Source: Nitrospirota bacterium (GTDB taxonomy: Bacteria > Nitrospirota_A > Leptospirillia > Leptospirillales > Leptospirillaceae). Taken from it: a stretch of 56,198 nucleotides of DNA. The stretch is from NCBI GenBank assembly GCA_021838585.1, contig JAKCDE010000009.1:1-56198 (forward strand). The letters run 5' to 3'. Below, in pieces: positions 43,960 to 52,456 of this stretch. The notes beneath the pieces were generated by a model. That model was not told the origin of the DNA, searched no databases, and saw only the letters and a list, made by a program, of their open reading frames with translations. Numbering within the stretch: position 1 is the first letter of the stretch; each line of letters opens with the position of its first letter. Made by a program: the position numbers and the translations under genes.

Positions 43960-44532
43960 TTGAGCGGACAAAACAAGGAAGAGGATCCTCTTCATTCTCC
44001 GCTCAGGGTCGATGACCGCCTTCCCCTGCTTTTCCTTCCTGGAACGTCATCCGGTGTTGCCGACCAGTCGTTTTCCCGGCGTCGCCGTCCTCTGATCGCC
44101 TTTCCCCGGGCCTCGACTCTCCCGGATTCCGAAATTCCCTGGGTCGGGCTTTATCAGTCTCTGGATCTCCGCATGGGACGCATTCTCGACAGCCTCGACC
44201 GCCTCTCCCGGGGAGAGCCGCTTCGCCTTCCCCGCGTGGTTCCCGTCATCGTTTCGGAGAGGGCCTTGACCTTCTACTCCCAGGATCCCTCCGAGCCGGG
44301 AGTGAAGGGGGGAATCATCCTCGAACTCCCGACTCTCCCCGCCTCGGAAATCGATTGCGACCTGACCGTTCTCCGATGCGAGCCTTGGGCGGAAGAAGGG
44401 GGGCCTTCCGCAAAATCCGGCTTCGCCGTGACGGGATCATGGACGGGACTGGAAGGAGAAATGCGGGAATCCCTCCTTCAGTACCTGGTCCTGCGGCAGC
44501 GGGAGATCCTGGCCTTCAAGGGGAAAAGCTAG
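43960..44532 (+). CDS. PilZ-like protein lacking the c-di-GMP motif
   Basis: 190 residues from a TTG with AGGAA upstream. The middle (LYQSLDLRMGRILDSLDRLS, then VVPVIVSERALTFYSQDP and GGIILELPTLPASEIDCDL) resembles flagellar PilZ-like proteins with a helix followed by a beta barrel. The c-di-GMP-binding RxxxR and D/NxSxxG residues are not present, so binding is doubtful. It ends the plus-strand motility block, and the next gene is convergent. Confidence 0.45.
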   Translation: MSGQNKEEDPLHSPLRVDDRLPLLFLPGTSSGVADQSFSRRRRPLIAFPRASTLPDSEIPWVGLYQSLDLRMGRILDSLDRLSRGEPLRLPRVVPVIVSERALTFYSQDPSEPGVKGGIILELPTLPASEIDCDLTVLRCEPWAEEGGPSAKSGFAVTGSWTGLEGEMRESLLQYLVLRQREILAFKGKS

Positions 44533-44564
44533 CCCTTCCATCGATTGTTCATCTTTGCCTTCTC

Positions 44565-45710
44565 TTACGGAAAGAGCCCCCGGGAGGGGCTGCGTCCTTC
44601 CTTGTCCCGCACGATGACCCGATCTCCCTCGGAAAGAGTTCCGCTGACCATCGACACGAGGCCGTCCGTCGGTCCTATTGTCACGGGAACGGGGACGACC
44701 TTCCACTTCTTTCCGGATTCCTTCAGGAGAAAGATGAAGTTCCGGTTTTTCTTCCGGATCGAAGAGAGGTCGGGAAGATATTTCTGGGGAGGGCGGTAGA
44801 CGAAGGCCCCGTTCGGAACCAGAAGGACCCCGGGAAGATCTCCCGTATGAATGGTGACCATGGCGGTCATTCCCGGCTTCAGGAGCGTGTCGGGGTTTGG
44901 GACGGTGGAGAGGACATCATAGGTCACGACATGGGAGACGGTCCGCGGGTGGTCCCTCACGACAGTGACCGCCCCGTGAAAGACCTTGTCCGGATAGGCG
45001 GGAACGCGGAAGGAGACGGCCTGCCCCGGTGCGACGGAGCCGATATCCGCCTCGGAGACGCGGGTATCGAGGCGCATCTCCCGAAGGTCGTGGGCGATGG
45101 TGAAGAGTCGGGGAGTTTTGAAGGCGGAGGTCACCGTCTGTCCGATCTGCACCTTTCGGGCGATCACGACCCCGTCGATCGGGGCGCGGATCGTGGTGTA
45201 GGAAAGATCCGTATTGGCAAGCTTCAGCGCCGCGGCAAGCTGTTTTCGGGTGGCAAGATCCATCATGAGCTGGGCCTGGTCGCTGTCGAAGGTGCTGCGG
45301 GCGATGATGTGGTGGAGGAGGAGGTCCTTGTCGCGCGTCATCTGGATCCGGTCGAGGGTGATCTTCGTCTGCATCTTCGCCAGATTGGATTCGGCCTGGG
45401 AGACTTGGGCCCGATAGATGGCGGGATCGATCTGGGCCAGGACCTCCCCCGTCCTGACGCGTGAATTGAAGTCCACGTTGATCCGGGTGATGATTCCGCT
45501 GACCTGGGTTCCGACATGGACGGTTTTCAGTGCCTTGAGGCGTCCGGTCGCCGTCACGGTCCGGTGGAGGATCCCCCGGTGGAGGGTCCGGGTGACGAAT
45601 GGCGGAGGGCCCTGCTCCGATTTTCTGAAATGGAGAAAAAGGAATCCCGAGACGAGCAGCACAAGGAGAAGAAGAAGGATATTCTTCGGTTTTTTGAGAA
45701 AAACCCTCAA
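44565..45710 (-). CDS. MacA/HlyD-family periplasmic adaptor of an ABC exporter
   Basis: 381 residues. One N-terminal membrane helix at about 10-27, barrel-sandwich halves (GRLKALKTVHVGTQVSGIIT and TTIRAPIDGVVIARKVQIGQ), a helical hairpin between them, and a beta-barrel/MP domain. It links an inner-membrane MacB-type transporter to an outer-membrane channel. It is the last gene of the minus-strand operon, 111 bases after the permease. The substrate is unknown. Confidence 0.88.
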   Translation of the reverse strand: MRVFLKKPKNILLLLLVLLVSGFLFLHFRKSEQGPPPFVTRTLHRGILHRTVTATGRLKALKTVHVGTQVSGIITRINVDFNSRVRTGEVLAQIDPAIYRAQVSQAESNLAKMQTKITLDRIQMTRDKDLLLHHIIARSTFDSDQAQLMMDLATRKQLAAALKLANTDLSYTTIRAPIDGVVIARKVQIGQTVTSAFKTPRLFTIAHDLREMRLDTRVSEADIGSVAPGQAVSFRVPAYPDKVFHGAVTVVRDHPRTVSHVVTYDVLSTVPNPDTLLKPGMTAMVTIHTGDLPGVLLVPNGAFVYRPPQKYLPDLSSIRKKNRNFIFLLKESGKKWKVVPVPVTIGPTDGLVSMVSGTLSEGDRVIVRDKEGRSPSRGLFP

Positions 45711-45821
45711 GACTCTTTGCTCCCTGCAAAATAAATGAGGATAGGACGAATATCGGAAAGGCCCCCACGGCCCTTCCTTCCTGATTATACCGGAGTCCTG
45801 GCGATTGTGCGTATCATGCGC

Positions 45822-47030
45822 TCATTCGTATCGCAAGGCCTCCATCGGATCCAGCCGGGAAGCCCGCCATGCCGGGTAGAGGCCGAAGAGAATCCCGAGG
45901 ATGGTGGCTCCCGCCACAGTCAGGAGGGACCCCTCCCAGGGAATGGGGGCCGGCCATCCGAGAAACGAGCGGAGGCCGAGGATCGACAAGATCCCGAGAA
46001 TCCCCCCTGCGATTCCGCCGAAGAAGGAGAGGGCCGCGCTCTCCGTGAGAAACTGAACGAGAATGTCCCTCGGACGGGCGCCGATCGCCATTCGGATGCC
46101 GATTTCGCGCGTCCGCTCGCGAACGGAGACTAGCATGATGTTCAGGATCCCGATTCCGCCGACGATGAGGGAGATGGAGGCGATGAGGGCCAGAAGCAGG
46201 GTCAGGATCAGCGATAGCCGGTTGGCGGTCTTGGCGATGTCTGACAGGGCCTGGATGTCGAAATCCGGTCGCCCTCCGGCGGGAATGTGATGCCGGAGAA
46301 GGAGGAGGTCGCGGATCTCCCTGCGGGCGTCGTCGACCCGGTCGGGACTTTGGGCGGCGGCAAGAATCACTCCGACATAGGTGACCCCCATGATCTGGCT
46401 TTGAAGGGTCGACAGGGGAATGACGACCATGTCGTCCTGATTCATCCCCATGGGAGACTGCCCCTTGGAGGAGAGGATCCCGATCACCCGGAAGGGGGAG
46501 TGGTTGATCTGGATGAACTTCCCGAGGGGATCCTCGAGCCCGAAGAGTCGGGAAGCGACCAGATGGCCGAGCACGGCGACGCGAGCGGCGGAGGCCTCCT
46601 CTTCGGCTCCGAAAAATCCGCCACGGGCCAGATGCCAGTCGCGAACCGGCAGATAGTTCGGTTCGGCCCCGAGTATGACCGTCGACCAGTTGGCATGGGA
46701 GGACTGGACCTGGGCCGCGGTCCGGAGGGCTCCCGAGGCATTCCAGACGTCCGGACAGTCGTGGCGGATAGCCTGGGCGTCCTCCAGGGTCAGGGTCGTA
46801 TCCGTCCCGCCTCCCACCTGGGCCCCCGAATCGGTGACGCTTCCTGGAATGACGACGAGAAGGTTGGGGCCAAGGTTCTGGATGCTTTGCAGGACCAGGG
46901 CCTTGGCACCGAGGCCAATGCTGACGAGAACGATGACCGAGAGAACCCCGATGACGATGCCCAGGGAGGTCAGGATCGAACGGTAGGGATTCCTGAGAAG
47001 GGCCCTCAAGCCCAGAGACACGAGAAACAT
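45822..47030 (-). CDS. MacB/FtsX-type ABC transporter permease
   Basis: 402 residues: an N-terminal membrane helix (about 20-42), a large periplasmic MacB core domain, then three membrane helices in the FtsX domain (ILTLLLALIASISLIVGGIG, followed by RERTREIGIRMAIGARPRDI). The C-terminus has GLYPAWRASRLDPMEALRYE, the classical MacB end. Its ATPase is a separate gene here rather than fused as in E. coli MacB. The start overlaps the ATPase stop (TGATG). Confidence 0.92.
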   Translation of the reverse strand: MFLVSLGLRALLRNPYRSILTSLGIVIGVLSVIVLVSIGLGAKALVLQSIQNLGPNLLVVIPGSVTDSGAQVGGGTDTTLTLEDAQAIRHDCPDVWNASGALRTAAQVQSSHANWSTVILGAEPNYLPVRDWHLARGGFFGAEEEASAARVAVLGHLVASRLFGLEDPLGKFIQINHSPFRVIGILSSKGQSPMGMNQDDMVVIPLSTLQSQIMGVTYVGVILAAAQSPDRVDDARREIRDLLLLRHHIPAGGRPDFDIQALSDIAKTANRLSLILTLLLALIASISLIVGGIGILNIMLVSVRERTREIGIRMAIGARPRDILVQFLTESAALSFFGGIAGGILGILSILGLRSFLGWPAPIPWEGSLLTVAGATILGILFGLYPAWRASRLDPMEALRYE

Positions 47031-47725
47031 CAGGTCTTCTCCAGGAGTCCGTCCCGAACGCGGACGGTTCTCGACGCGAATCGGGCGACCTCGGGGTCGT
47101 GGGTGACCAGAACAAGCGTCATGCGGGTGCGTTCCTGGGCTTTCATGAGGAGTTCCAGCACGGACACAGCCGAGCGGCTGTCGAGATTCCCGGTGGGTTC
47201 GTCGGCCAGGAGAAGGCCGGGGGAGGCGACCAGGGCCCGGGCGATGGCCACCCGCTGCTGCTGGCCTCCCGAAAGCTGGGAGGAGTAATGCCTCTCCCTG
47301 TCCCCCATTCCCACCGACAGGAGAAGTTCCCGGGCTCTTTCCCGGCGTTCCCGTGAGGGAACCCCCCTGTAGAGGAGCGGCATCTCGACGTTTTCGAGGG
47401 CGGTTGTCCGGGGGATGAGCTGAAAGTTCTGAAATACGAATCCCACCGACCGGTTCCTCAGAATGGCCCGGTCGGAAGGAGAAAGCGAGTCCACTCGCCG
47501 GTTTTCATAGTAGACGGCCCCGGTTGTCGGGCGGTCGAGAAGTCCGGAGAGATGAAGGAGCGTGGATTTGCCGGATCCGGAGCTTCCCACCAAGGCCAGG
47601 GCCTCCCCTTTGTCGAAGGAGAGGGTGACCCCCCGGATGGCGGGAAGCTCATCCCCGGCCACGTTGTATAGCTTTGTGACGGCGTCGAGCCGGACCGAGA
47701 GGCCGGGACGAACGTCTTCCTGCAT
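47030..47725 (-). CDS. ABC transporter ATP-binding protein (MacB/LolD type)
   Basis: 231 residues. Walker A GSSGSGKSTLL, the family loop NRSVGFVFQNFQLIPRTTAL, signature LSGGQQQRVAIARALV, Walker B LLLADEPTGNLD, and the H-loop VTHD. It energises the MacB-type permease downstream. It begins 6 bases after the pyrophosphatase stop, so it is probably co-transcribed with that gene. Confidence 0.93.
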   Translation of the reverse strand: MQEDVRPGLSVRLDAVTKLYNVAGDELPAIRGVTLSFDKGEALALVGSSGSGKSTLLHLSGLLDRPTTGAVYYENRRVDSLSPSDRAILRNRSVGFVFQNFQLIPRTTALENVEMPLLYRGVPSRERRERARELLLSVGMGDRERHYSSQLSGGQQQRVAIARALVASPGLLLADEPTGNLDSRSAVSVLELLMKAQERTRMTLVLVTHDPEVARFASRTVRVRDGLLEKT

Positions 47726-47731
47726 GAGATC

Positions 47732-48283
47732 CTACCGGGACTTTTTGACGAGCTGGCTCTTCTTGGATCCGTAAAGGGCGATAGCATCCTCGATGGACTT
47801 TTTGGCGACGGTGTTCCCCTCGACGTCGCTCACGACGACCTGTTTGTTTTCGAGGGTTTTGTAGTCCTTGAGAAACTGGGTGAGTTCACGGATTCGGTGC
47901 GGGATGAGGTCTTCGATATGGCGATATTGGCCCCACTCCGGATCCTTGACCATGACGGCGACGATCTTGTCGTCCTTTTCTCCGCCGTCTTCCATGTGGA
48001 TGATCCCCACGGGACGGACCGTGACAATGGAATTCGAGAGGAGGGATTCACTGGAGAAGACAAAGACGTCGAGGGGGTCGTTGTCCTCGCAGTAGGTCTG
48101 CGGGATGAGTCCGTAATTTGTGGGGTAGTAGACGGCGCTGTGAAGGATCCGGTCGACGCGCATGAGCCCCGTTTCCTTGTCCAGCTCGTACTTGACCCGG
48201 CTTTTTGCCGGAATTTCGATCAGGACCTGGATTTCATGGGGAGCATTGCTGCCGAGGGATAGATCGTGCCAGGGATTGAACAT
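47732..48283 (-). CDS. ppa: Inorganic pyrophosphatase (family I)
   Basis: Hydrolyses pyrophosphate to phosphate in the cytoplasm. 183 residues from the ATG at 48283 (MFNPWHDL), chosen because GGAGG is 5 bases upstream. An ATG four codons earlier lacks one. The family I signature DNDPLDVFV is present, with other active-site regions (KYELDKETG, YYPTNYGLIPQT). Confidence 0.95.
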   Translation of the reverse strand: MFNPWHDLSLGSNAPHEIQVLIEIPAKSRVKYELDKETGLMRVDRILHSAVYYPTNYGLIPQTYCEDNDPLDVFVFSSESLLSNSIVTVRPVGIIHMEDGGEKDDKIVAVMVKDPEWGQYRHIEDLIPHRIRELTQFLKDYKTLENKQVVVSDVEGNTVAKKSIEDAIALYGSKKSQLVKKSR

Positions 48284-48334
48284 GAACGCCTCCATTTCGG
48301 GGTGTGTTTATATTCGTAGAATTCCACCCGGAAG

Positions 48335-48340
48335 AGTATA
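48335..48340 (-). promoter_or_regulatory. Extended -10 promoter of ppa
   Basis: On the minus strand the sequence reads TGCTATACT, an extended -10 element, about 52 bases before the ppa start. No good -35 is seen, as is common with extended -10 promoters. The rest of the divergent gap to 48533 shows no clear promoter for the dehydrogenase. Confidence 0.55.
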
Positions 48341-48532
48341 GCAGTTTTTTGTGCGTTGCGTCCGGAATCGGAGTCGGATTCCCATAGGGAGACGCCTTGT
48401 TTTCGGGGAATCCCTGGGGTAGGATCAGAAACAAGGTCAGTCAGAAAGGGATTCCCTAAGATTTTCGGGATCTCCATCGAGTTTTTCCCTTGATCAGTCA
48501 ACAATCCGCCAACCCGAACGAAGGGGCCATCA

Positions 48533-49585
48533 ATGATCAAAGCCCAAGGATACGCCGCAAGAGCGGCAAAAAGTCGCCTCGAACCCTTTTCCTTCGAACG
48601 AAGGGATCCGGGGGCCAGGGATGTCGTCATCGAAATTCTGTACGCGGGAATTTGCCACTCGGATATTCATCAGGCCCGCGACGAGTGGGGCGGGGCCCGT
48701 TTCCCGATGGTTCCGGGTCATGAGATCGCCGGGAAGGTGATCGCGACGGGATCGGAGGTGACACGGTTCGCTGTCGGAGATCTGGCCGGAGTCGGGTGCA
48801 TGGTCGATTCCTGCCGCGTCTGCCCTTCCTGCCGGGAAGGAGAGGAACAGTTTTGCGATTCCGGGCCGGTCTGGACCTACAATTCCGTTGAGAGAGACGG
48901 AAAGACTCCGACTTACGGAGGGTATTCGAACCTGATCGTCGTTTCGGAAGATTTCGTTCTACGCCTTCCGGGCAACCTGCCCCTCTCCCAGGTGGCGCCG
49001 CTCCTGTGCGCCGGGATCACGACCTATTCGCCGCTTCGCCGGTTCCATGTCCGGGAAGGGAGCGAGGTCGGGGTCGTCGGCCTGGGTGGGCTCGGACACA
49101 TGGCGATCAAGCTCGCCAGGGCCATGGGGGCGCGCGTCACCGTATTCAGTACCTCTCCGGCAAAGGAAGAGGATGCCAAAAGACTCGGGGCCCACGACTT
49201 CGTCCTGACGAAAAAGGACGGATGGGGTGCCAAGGTGGCGAACCGCTTCGATCTGATGGTGGATGCCGTTTCCGCAGACCATGATCTCGCTCCCTATCTC
49301 GGGGCCCTTCGGAAGGATGGGGCGGCCGTTCTTCTTGGCGTCCCGGAGAAACCTCTGTCCATCCATTCCTTTCTTCTCATTTCACGCCGGAGGAATCTGA
49401 CCGCCTCCCTCATTGGAGGAATCCGGGAAACGCAGGAAATGCTCGACTACTGCGGCCAGAATGGGATCGTGTCCGATATCGAGCTGATTCCCATCCAGAA
49501 GGTCAACGAGGCCTATGAACGGACCTTGGCCGGAGATGTTCGCTACCGCTTCGTGATCGATATGGCCACCTTGAAAAACGGATAG
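48533..49585 (+). CDS. Zinc-dependent NAD(P) alcohol dehydrogenase (YahK/CAD type)
   Basis: 350 residues of the medium-chain dehydrogenase family. Catalytic zinc ligands C41 and H63 with E64 (GICHSDIH, PGHEIAG), structural zinc cysteines C94, C97, C100 and C108, and Rossmann motif VGLGGLGHMAIKLA. The class usually reduces aldehydes to alcohols with NADPH. Physiological substrate not determinable. It is followed after 15 bases by a dienelactone hydrolase, suggesting a two-gene operon. Confidence 0.92.
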   Translation: MIKAQGYAARAAKSRLEPFSFERRDPGARDVVIEILYAGICHSDIHQARDEWGGARFPMVPGHEIAGKVIATGSEVTRFAVGDLAGVGCMVDSCRVCPSCREGEEQFCDSGPVWTYNSVERDGKTPTYGGYSNLIVVSEDFVLRLPGNLPLSQVAPLLCAGITTYSPLRRFHVREGSEVGVVGLGGLGHMAIKLARAMGARVTVFSTSPAKEEDAKRLGAHDFVLTKKDGWGAKVANRFDLMVDAVSADHDLAPYLGALRKDGAAVLLGVPEKPLSIHSFLLISRRRNLTASLIGGIRETQEMLDYCGQNGIVSDIELIPIQKVNEAYERTLAGDVRYRFVIDMATLKNG

Positions 49586-49600
49586 AAAGGAGCGTCACTG

Positions 49601-50332
49601 ATGGGAGAATGGGTCGACCGCGGTTTTGCGTTTCGCGCAATGCCGGAAGGCAAAGGAAAGGTCCCGGGAATCGTCATTCTGATGGAAGCCTACGGAGTCA
49701 ATGAGCATTTTCGCAGGCTGACCGAGCGGCTCTCCTCCTGGGGAATGGTGGCGGTCACCCCTGACCTCTACCATCGGCTTCCTCAGGAGAGGCGCGTGGT
49801 GTCCTATGAAGACAGGGAAACGGCCATGAACAACCTTTCCCGGATGAAGGATGCGGAGGCGCGAGAGGATATCGCCAGGGCCGTCCGGCTCCTCAAGGAG
49901 GATCCCCGGGTCGATGGGGGGCGGATTGCCGTGGTCGGATTCTGCATGGGAGGACGTCTCGCATTCCTGTCGTCGGAATGGCTGGGGAGGGAGATCCATT
50001 GTGCCGTCTGTTTTTATGGAGGGGGAATCGGGGCTCAGAAAGGGTATTTTCCGGGGCACACGGAGGTTCCGCTGGCCCATGTCGGGAAAATTGAGGCGAG
50101 CCTCCTCCTCCTTTATGGAGAAGCGGATTCCTTCATTCCCGCGGAAGAACGAAAGGCGGTCTCGGACAGTCTCCAGAAAGCCGGCAAAAAATTCCGGATT
50201 GTCACCTACCCCGGAGCCGGCCATGGATTTTTCTGCGAAGATCGCTCGGCCTATCACAAAGAGGCCGCGGAGGCTGCAGAAAAGGAGATGCGGTCATTTC
50301 TCGGGGGATGTCTGGGTCTCCCGGTGTCTTGA
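49601..50332 (+). CDS. Dienelactone hydrolase family protein
   Basis: 243-residue alpha/beta hydrolase. The DLH-type catalytic triad is visible: nucleophile Cys in GFCMGG, Asp in YGEADSFIP, His in GAGHGFFC, plus the supporting Glu in LMEAYGVN. It has AAAGGAG before its ATG. Substrate unknown; many such enzymes are broad carboxyl-ester hydrolases rather than true dienelactone enzymes. Confidence 0.92.
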   Translation: MGEWVDRGFAFRAMPEGKGKVPGIVILMEAYGVNEHFRRLTERLSSWGMVAVTPDLYHRLPQERRVVSYEDRETAMNNLSRMKDAEAREDIARAVRLLKEDPRVDGGRIAVVGFCMGGRLAFLSSEWLGREIHCAVCFYGGGIGAQKGYFPGHTEVPLAHVGKIEASLLLLYGEADSFIPAEERKAVSDSLQKAGKKFRIVTYPGAGHGFFCEDRSAYHKEAAEAAEKEMRSFLGGCLGLPVS

Positions 50333-50424
50333 TTCGTCAAAACGGCCGATAAGTTTTGAAAGGAATGGTCCTCTTTGCGGAGGGAGGCTCCGCATCAAGC
50401 TGAATCTCGGGAGGCTGGCTGTCG

Positions 50425-51453
50425 ATGGCTGAAAACATTCTGTCTCAGGACGAGGTCAACGCCCTGCTCCGGGGAATTGTCGAAGGGGATATCGAGACCC
50501 AGAAGCCCGAAGTCCAGGAAGAGCCCGGCAAAAAGACGCGTGAATACAACCTGGCGAGTCAGGAGCGGGTCATTCGCGGTCGGATGCCCACCCTCGAGAT
50601 CGTCAACGAGCGGTTTGCGCGCTTCTTTCAGGTGACTCTTTCCTCGACACTCCGGAAGGCCGTCGAATTTTCACCGGTGTCCACCGAGATGATCAAGTTC
50701 GGCGAGTTCATCAAGAAAGTGGCGCTTCCGTCGAACATCAACATCCTCCGTCTCGAACCCATGAAGCGGAATTTTCTCCTGATCATCGACGCCCGCATGG
50801 TCTATCTGCTGGTCGATCACCTTTTCGGTGGGGTGGGACGGGGACATGTCAAGGTCGAAGGACGGGACTTTTCTCCCATCGAGAACCGGATCACCCGCAA
50901 CATCCTGAATCAGGCCATCGGAGACTTCGAAAAAGCCTGGGCGCCGGTCCATCATATCGGAGTCACCTATATCCGCTCCGAAATTAACCCCCAGTTTTCC
51001 GCGATCGTCTCCCCCACCGAAATGGTCATTTCCCTGACCTACCGACTCGATATCGACGGTCAGGGTCGGCCTGTGTATATCTGTATCCCCTATTCGACCA
51101 TCGAACCGATCAAGGAAAAGCTGTACACGGGATTCCAGAGCGACCAGTACGAAGTCGACCACCGGTGGATCCTGCGTCTTCGCCAGCAGCTCGACTCCAT
51201 TCCGGTGAAGCTCGTCGCCGAACTCGGACGATCCCAGGCCCGCCTCTCCGAAGTCATGGCCTGGAAGCCGGGGGATGTGATCTACCTCGACCAGTATATG
51301 GACGATCCCATCAACCTCACGATCGAAAAGGCCCTTCGATTCAGGGGGAGGCCAGGGGTCTACCGTTCAAGCCGTGCGGTGCGTATCGATGAGCGGGTCT
51401 TCCCTGATCTCACGGACGTGAAGAGGGGTGAGGACGAGGAGTCGCGAGGGTAG
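50425..51453 (+). CDS. fliM: Flagellar motor switch protein FliM
   Basis: 342 residues. The N-terminal CheY-P-binding motif (ILSQDEVNALLRGI) is intact, followed by the CheC-like middle domain (LFGGVGRGHVKVEGRDFSPI, then ENRITRNILNQAIGDFEKAW) and a C-terminal SpoA domain (LVAELGRSQARLSEVMAWKP). It is separated from all other flagellar genes and lies after a dienelactone hydrolase. A GCCGATAA element at 50345 resembles half of a sigma-28 promoter. Confidence 0.97.
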   Translation: MAENILSQDEVNALLRGIVEGDIETQKPEVQEEPGKKTREYNLASQERVIRGRMPTLEIVNERFARFFQVTLSSTLRKAVEFSPVSTEMIKFGEFIKKVALPSNINILRLEPMKRNFLLIIDARMVYLLVDHLFGGVGRGHVKVEGRDFSPIENRITRNILNQAIGDFEKAWAPVHHIGVTYIRSEINPQFSAIVSPTEMVISLTYRLDIDGQGRPVYICIPYSTIEPIKEKLYTGFQSDQYEVDHRWILRLRQQLDSIPVKLVAELGRSQARLSEVMAWKPGDVIYLDQYMDDPINLTIEKALRFRGRPGVYRSSRAVRIDERVFPDLTDVKRGEDEESRG

Positions 51454-51744
51454 GGGCTTTTCCGGATGAATTGTTTTAACGGAAGTCTGAAGGAAATCGT
51501 TACTTTTTGAGATGATTTTCGAGCCAGCCCTTGAATTCTGTACGTGAATCGTACTTGCCGCTCGTCTCATTTCCTGTCGGTCACAATTCATTGGTCCGCA
51601 AGGAACGGAATAGGTGCAGTCCGTTCACCTCCTTTTGATATCCAAAATCTTGGAAGGAAAGGAAGCTTGGGTCCTGCCTTACGAGTGCCATAGTCGGGCG
51701 GCAGGTCAACTATCGGTGGTTGTCCTGAAAGTCCTTGGGAACTT
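51454..51744 (+). other. Non-coding stretch after fliM
   Basis: No gene supported. It is less GC-rich than its neighbours. On the minus strand a short open stretch reads ETSGKYDSRTEFKGWLENHL and then stops near 51505, possibly the relic of a lost gene. No terminator is evident for fliM. Confidence 0.4.
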
Positions 51745-51820
51745 TGGTGGCGATGGAGGGATTCGAACCCCCGACCGAGTGATTATGATTCACCTGCTCT
51801 GCCGACTGAGCTACATCGCC
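51745..51820 (-). tRNA. tRNA with anticodon CAU, probably elongator tRNA-Met
   Basis: 76 nt on the minus strand with all arms: acceptor GGCGATG/CATCGCC, D arm, anticodon stem GGTGA/TCACT with loop ATCATAA (anticodon CAT), T arm GGTTCGAATCC, A73 and encoded CCA. The acceptor rules out initiator tRNA. A tRNA-Ile with lysidine-modified CAU is the remaining alternative. Confidence 0.9.
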
Positions 51821-51906
51821 ATTTGGAGGAAGAAGCGGAAAAACCGGATAAGTATAATATATCCGTCGGGATTGGGCAACGATTCGGTTCGCGAATTGGG
51901 GACAGG

Positions 51907-52335
51907 CTAGGCGTGGCCCTTCTGGATCCGGCATTCCCTCACAAGCCTGGCGTGTTCCTTCATGATGCACTTGTCCATGACGACAGCCATTCCGGCTATT
52001 TCAGCCATATTGTAGGCTTCTTCGCTCACGATCCCTTCCTGAATCCAGACCTTTGGCACAGCAGTCGCCACCGCCTCTCGAACAACATCGGGGACATCGG
52101 AAGCTTTTCTGAAAATCACGACCAGGTCCGGAGTGACCGGAAGGCTCTTCAGGTCGGGGTAGCAGGGAACGTGGGCGACTGAAGAAAGGTTGGGGTTGAC
52201 GGGAAAGACCTCGTATCCGTGGTCCTTGAGGTAGCTTGAAACCGTCAGGCTCGGGCGGCCCAGCTTGTCGGAAATCCCCACGACGGCAATTGTTTTTGTG
52301 TCTAGGAGAATGGATTCGATCTCTTCGTTGTGCAT
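51907..52335 (-). CDS. CoA-binding domain protein (YccU type)
   Basis: 142 residues, a single Rossmann-like CoA_binding_2 domain: TKTIAVVGISDKLGRPSLTV, PVNPNLSSVAHVPCYPDLKS, DLVVIFRKASDVPDVVREAV and KVWIQEGIVSEEA. The role of this widespread small family is not established. It is divergent from the NifS-like gene. Confidence 0.9.
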   Translation of the reverse strand: MHNEEIESILLDTKTIAVVGISDKLGRPSLTVSSYLKDHGYEVFPVNPNLSSVAHVPCYPDLKSLPVTPDLVVIFRKASDVPDVVREAVATAVPKVWIQEGIVSEEAYNMAEIAGMAVVMDKCIMKEHARLVRECRIQKGHA

Positions 52336-52456
52336 TGGGCTTCCCTAGATGTCAGTTCCGGTATTATCTGTAAAAATGACCGTGGTATCATATCCCAAAA
52401 CGACCGTTTTTGAAAGATCTGGAAAGGCTCAGGAATAGAGACCAGGAGGTGGGTGA

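Noticed and set aside
50345..50352. GCCGATAA, a perfect sigma-28 -10 element, upstream of fliM
   Set aside because: No TAAA-like -35 lies 15-16 bases upstream, so I did not call a promoter.
51500..51600. Possible gene remnant on the minus strand (ETSGKYDSRTEFKGWLENHL)
   Set aside because: Too short, no start codon in frame and no family match; recorded only as non-coding sequence.
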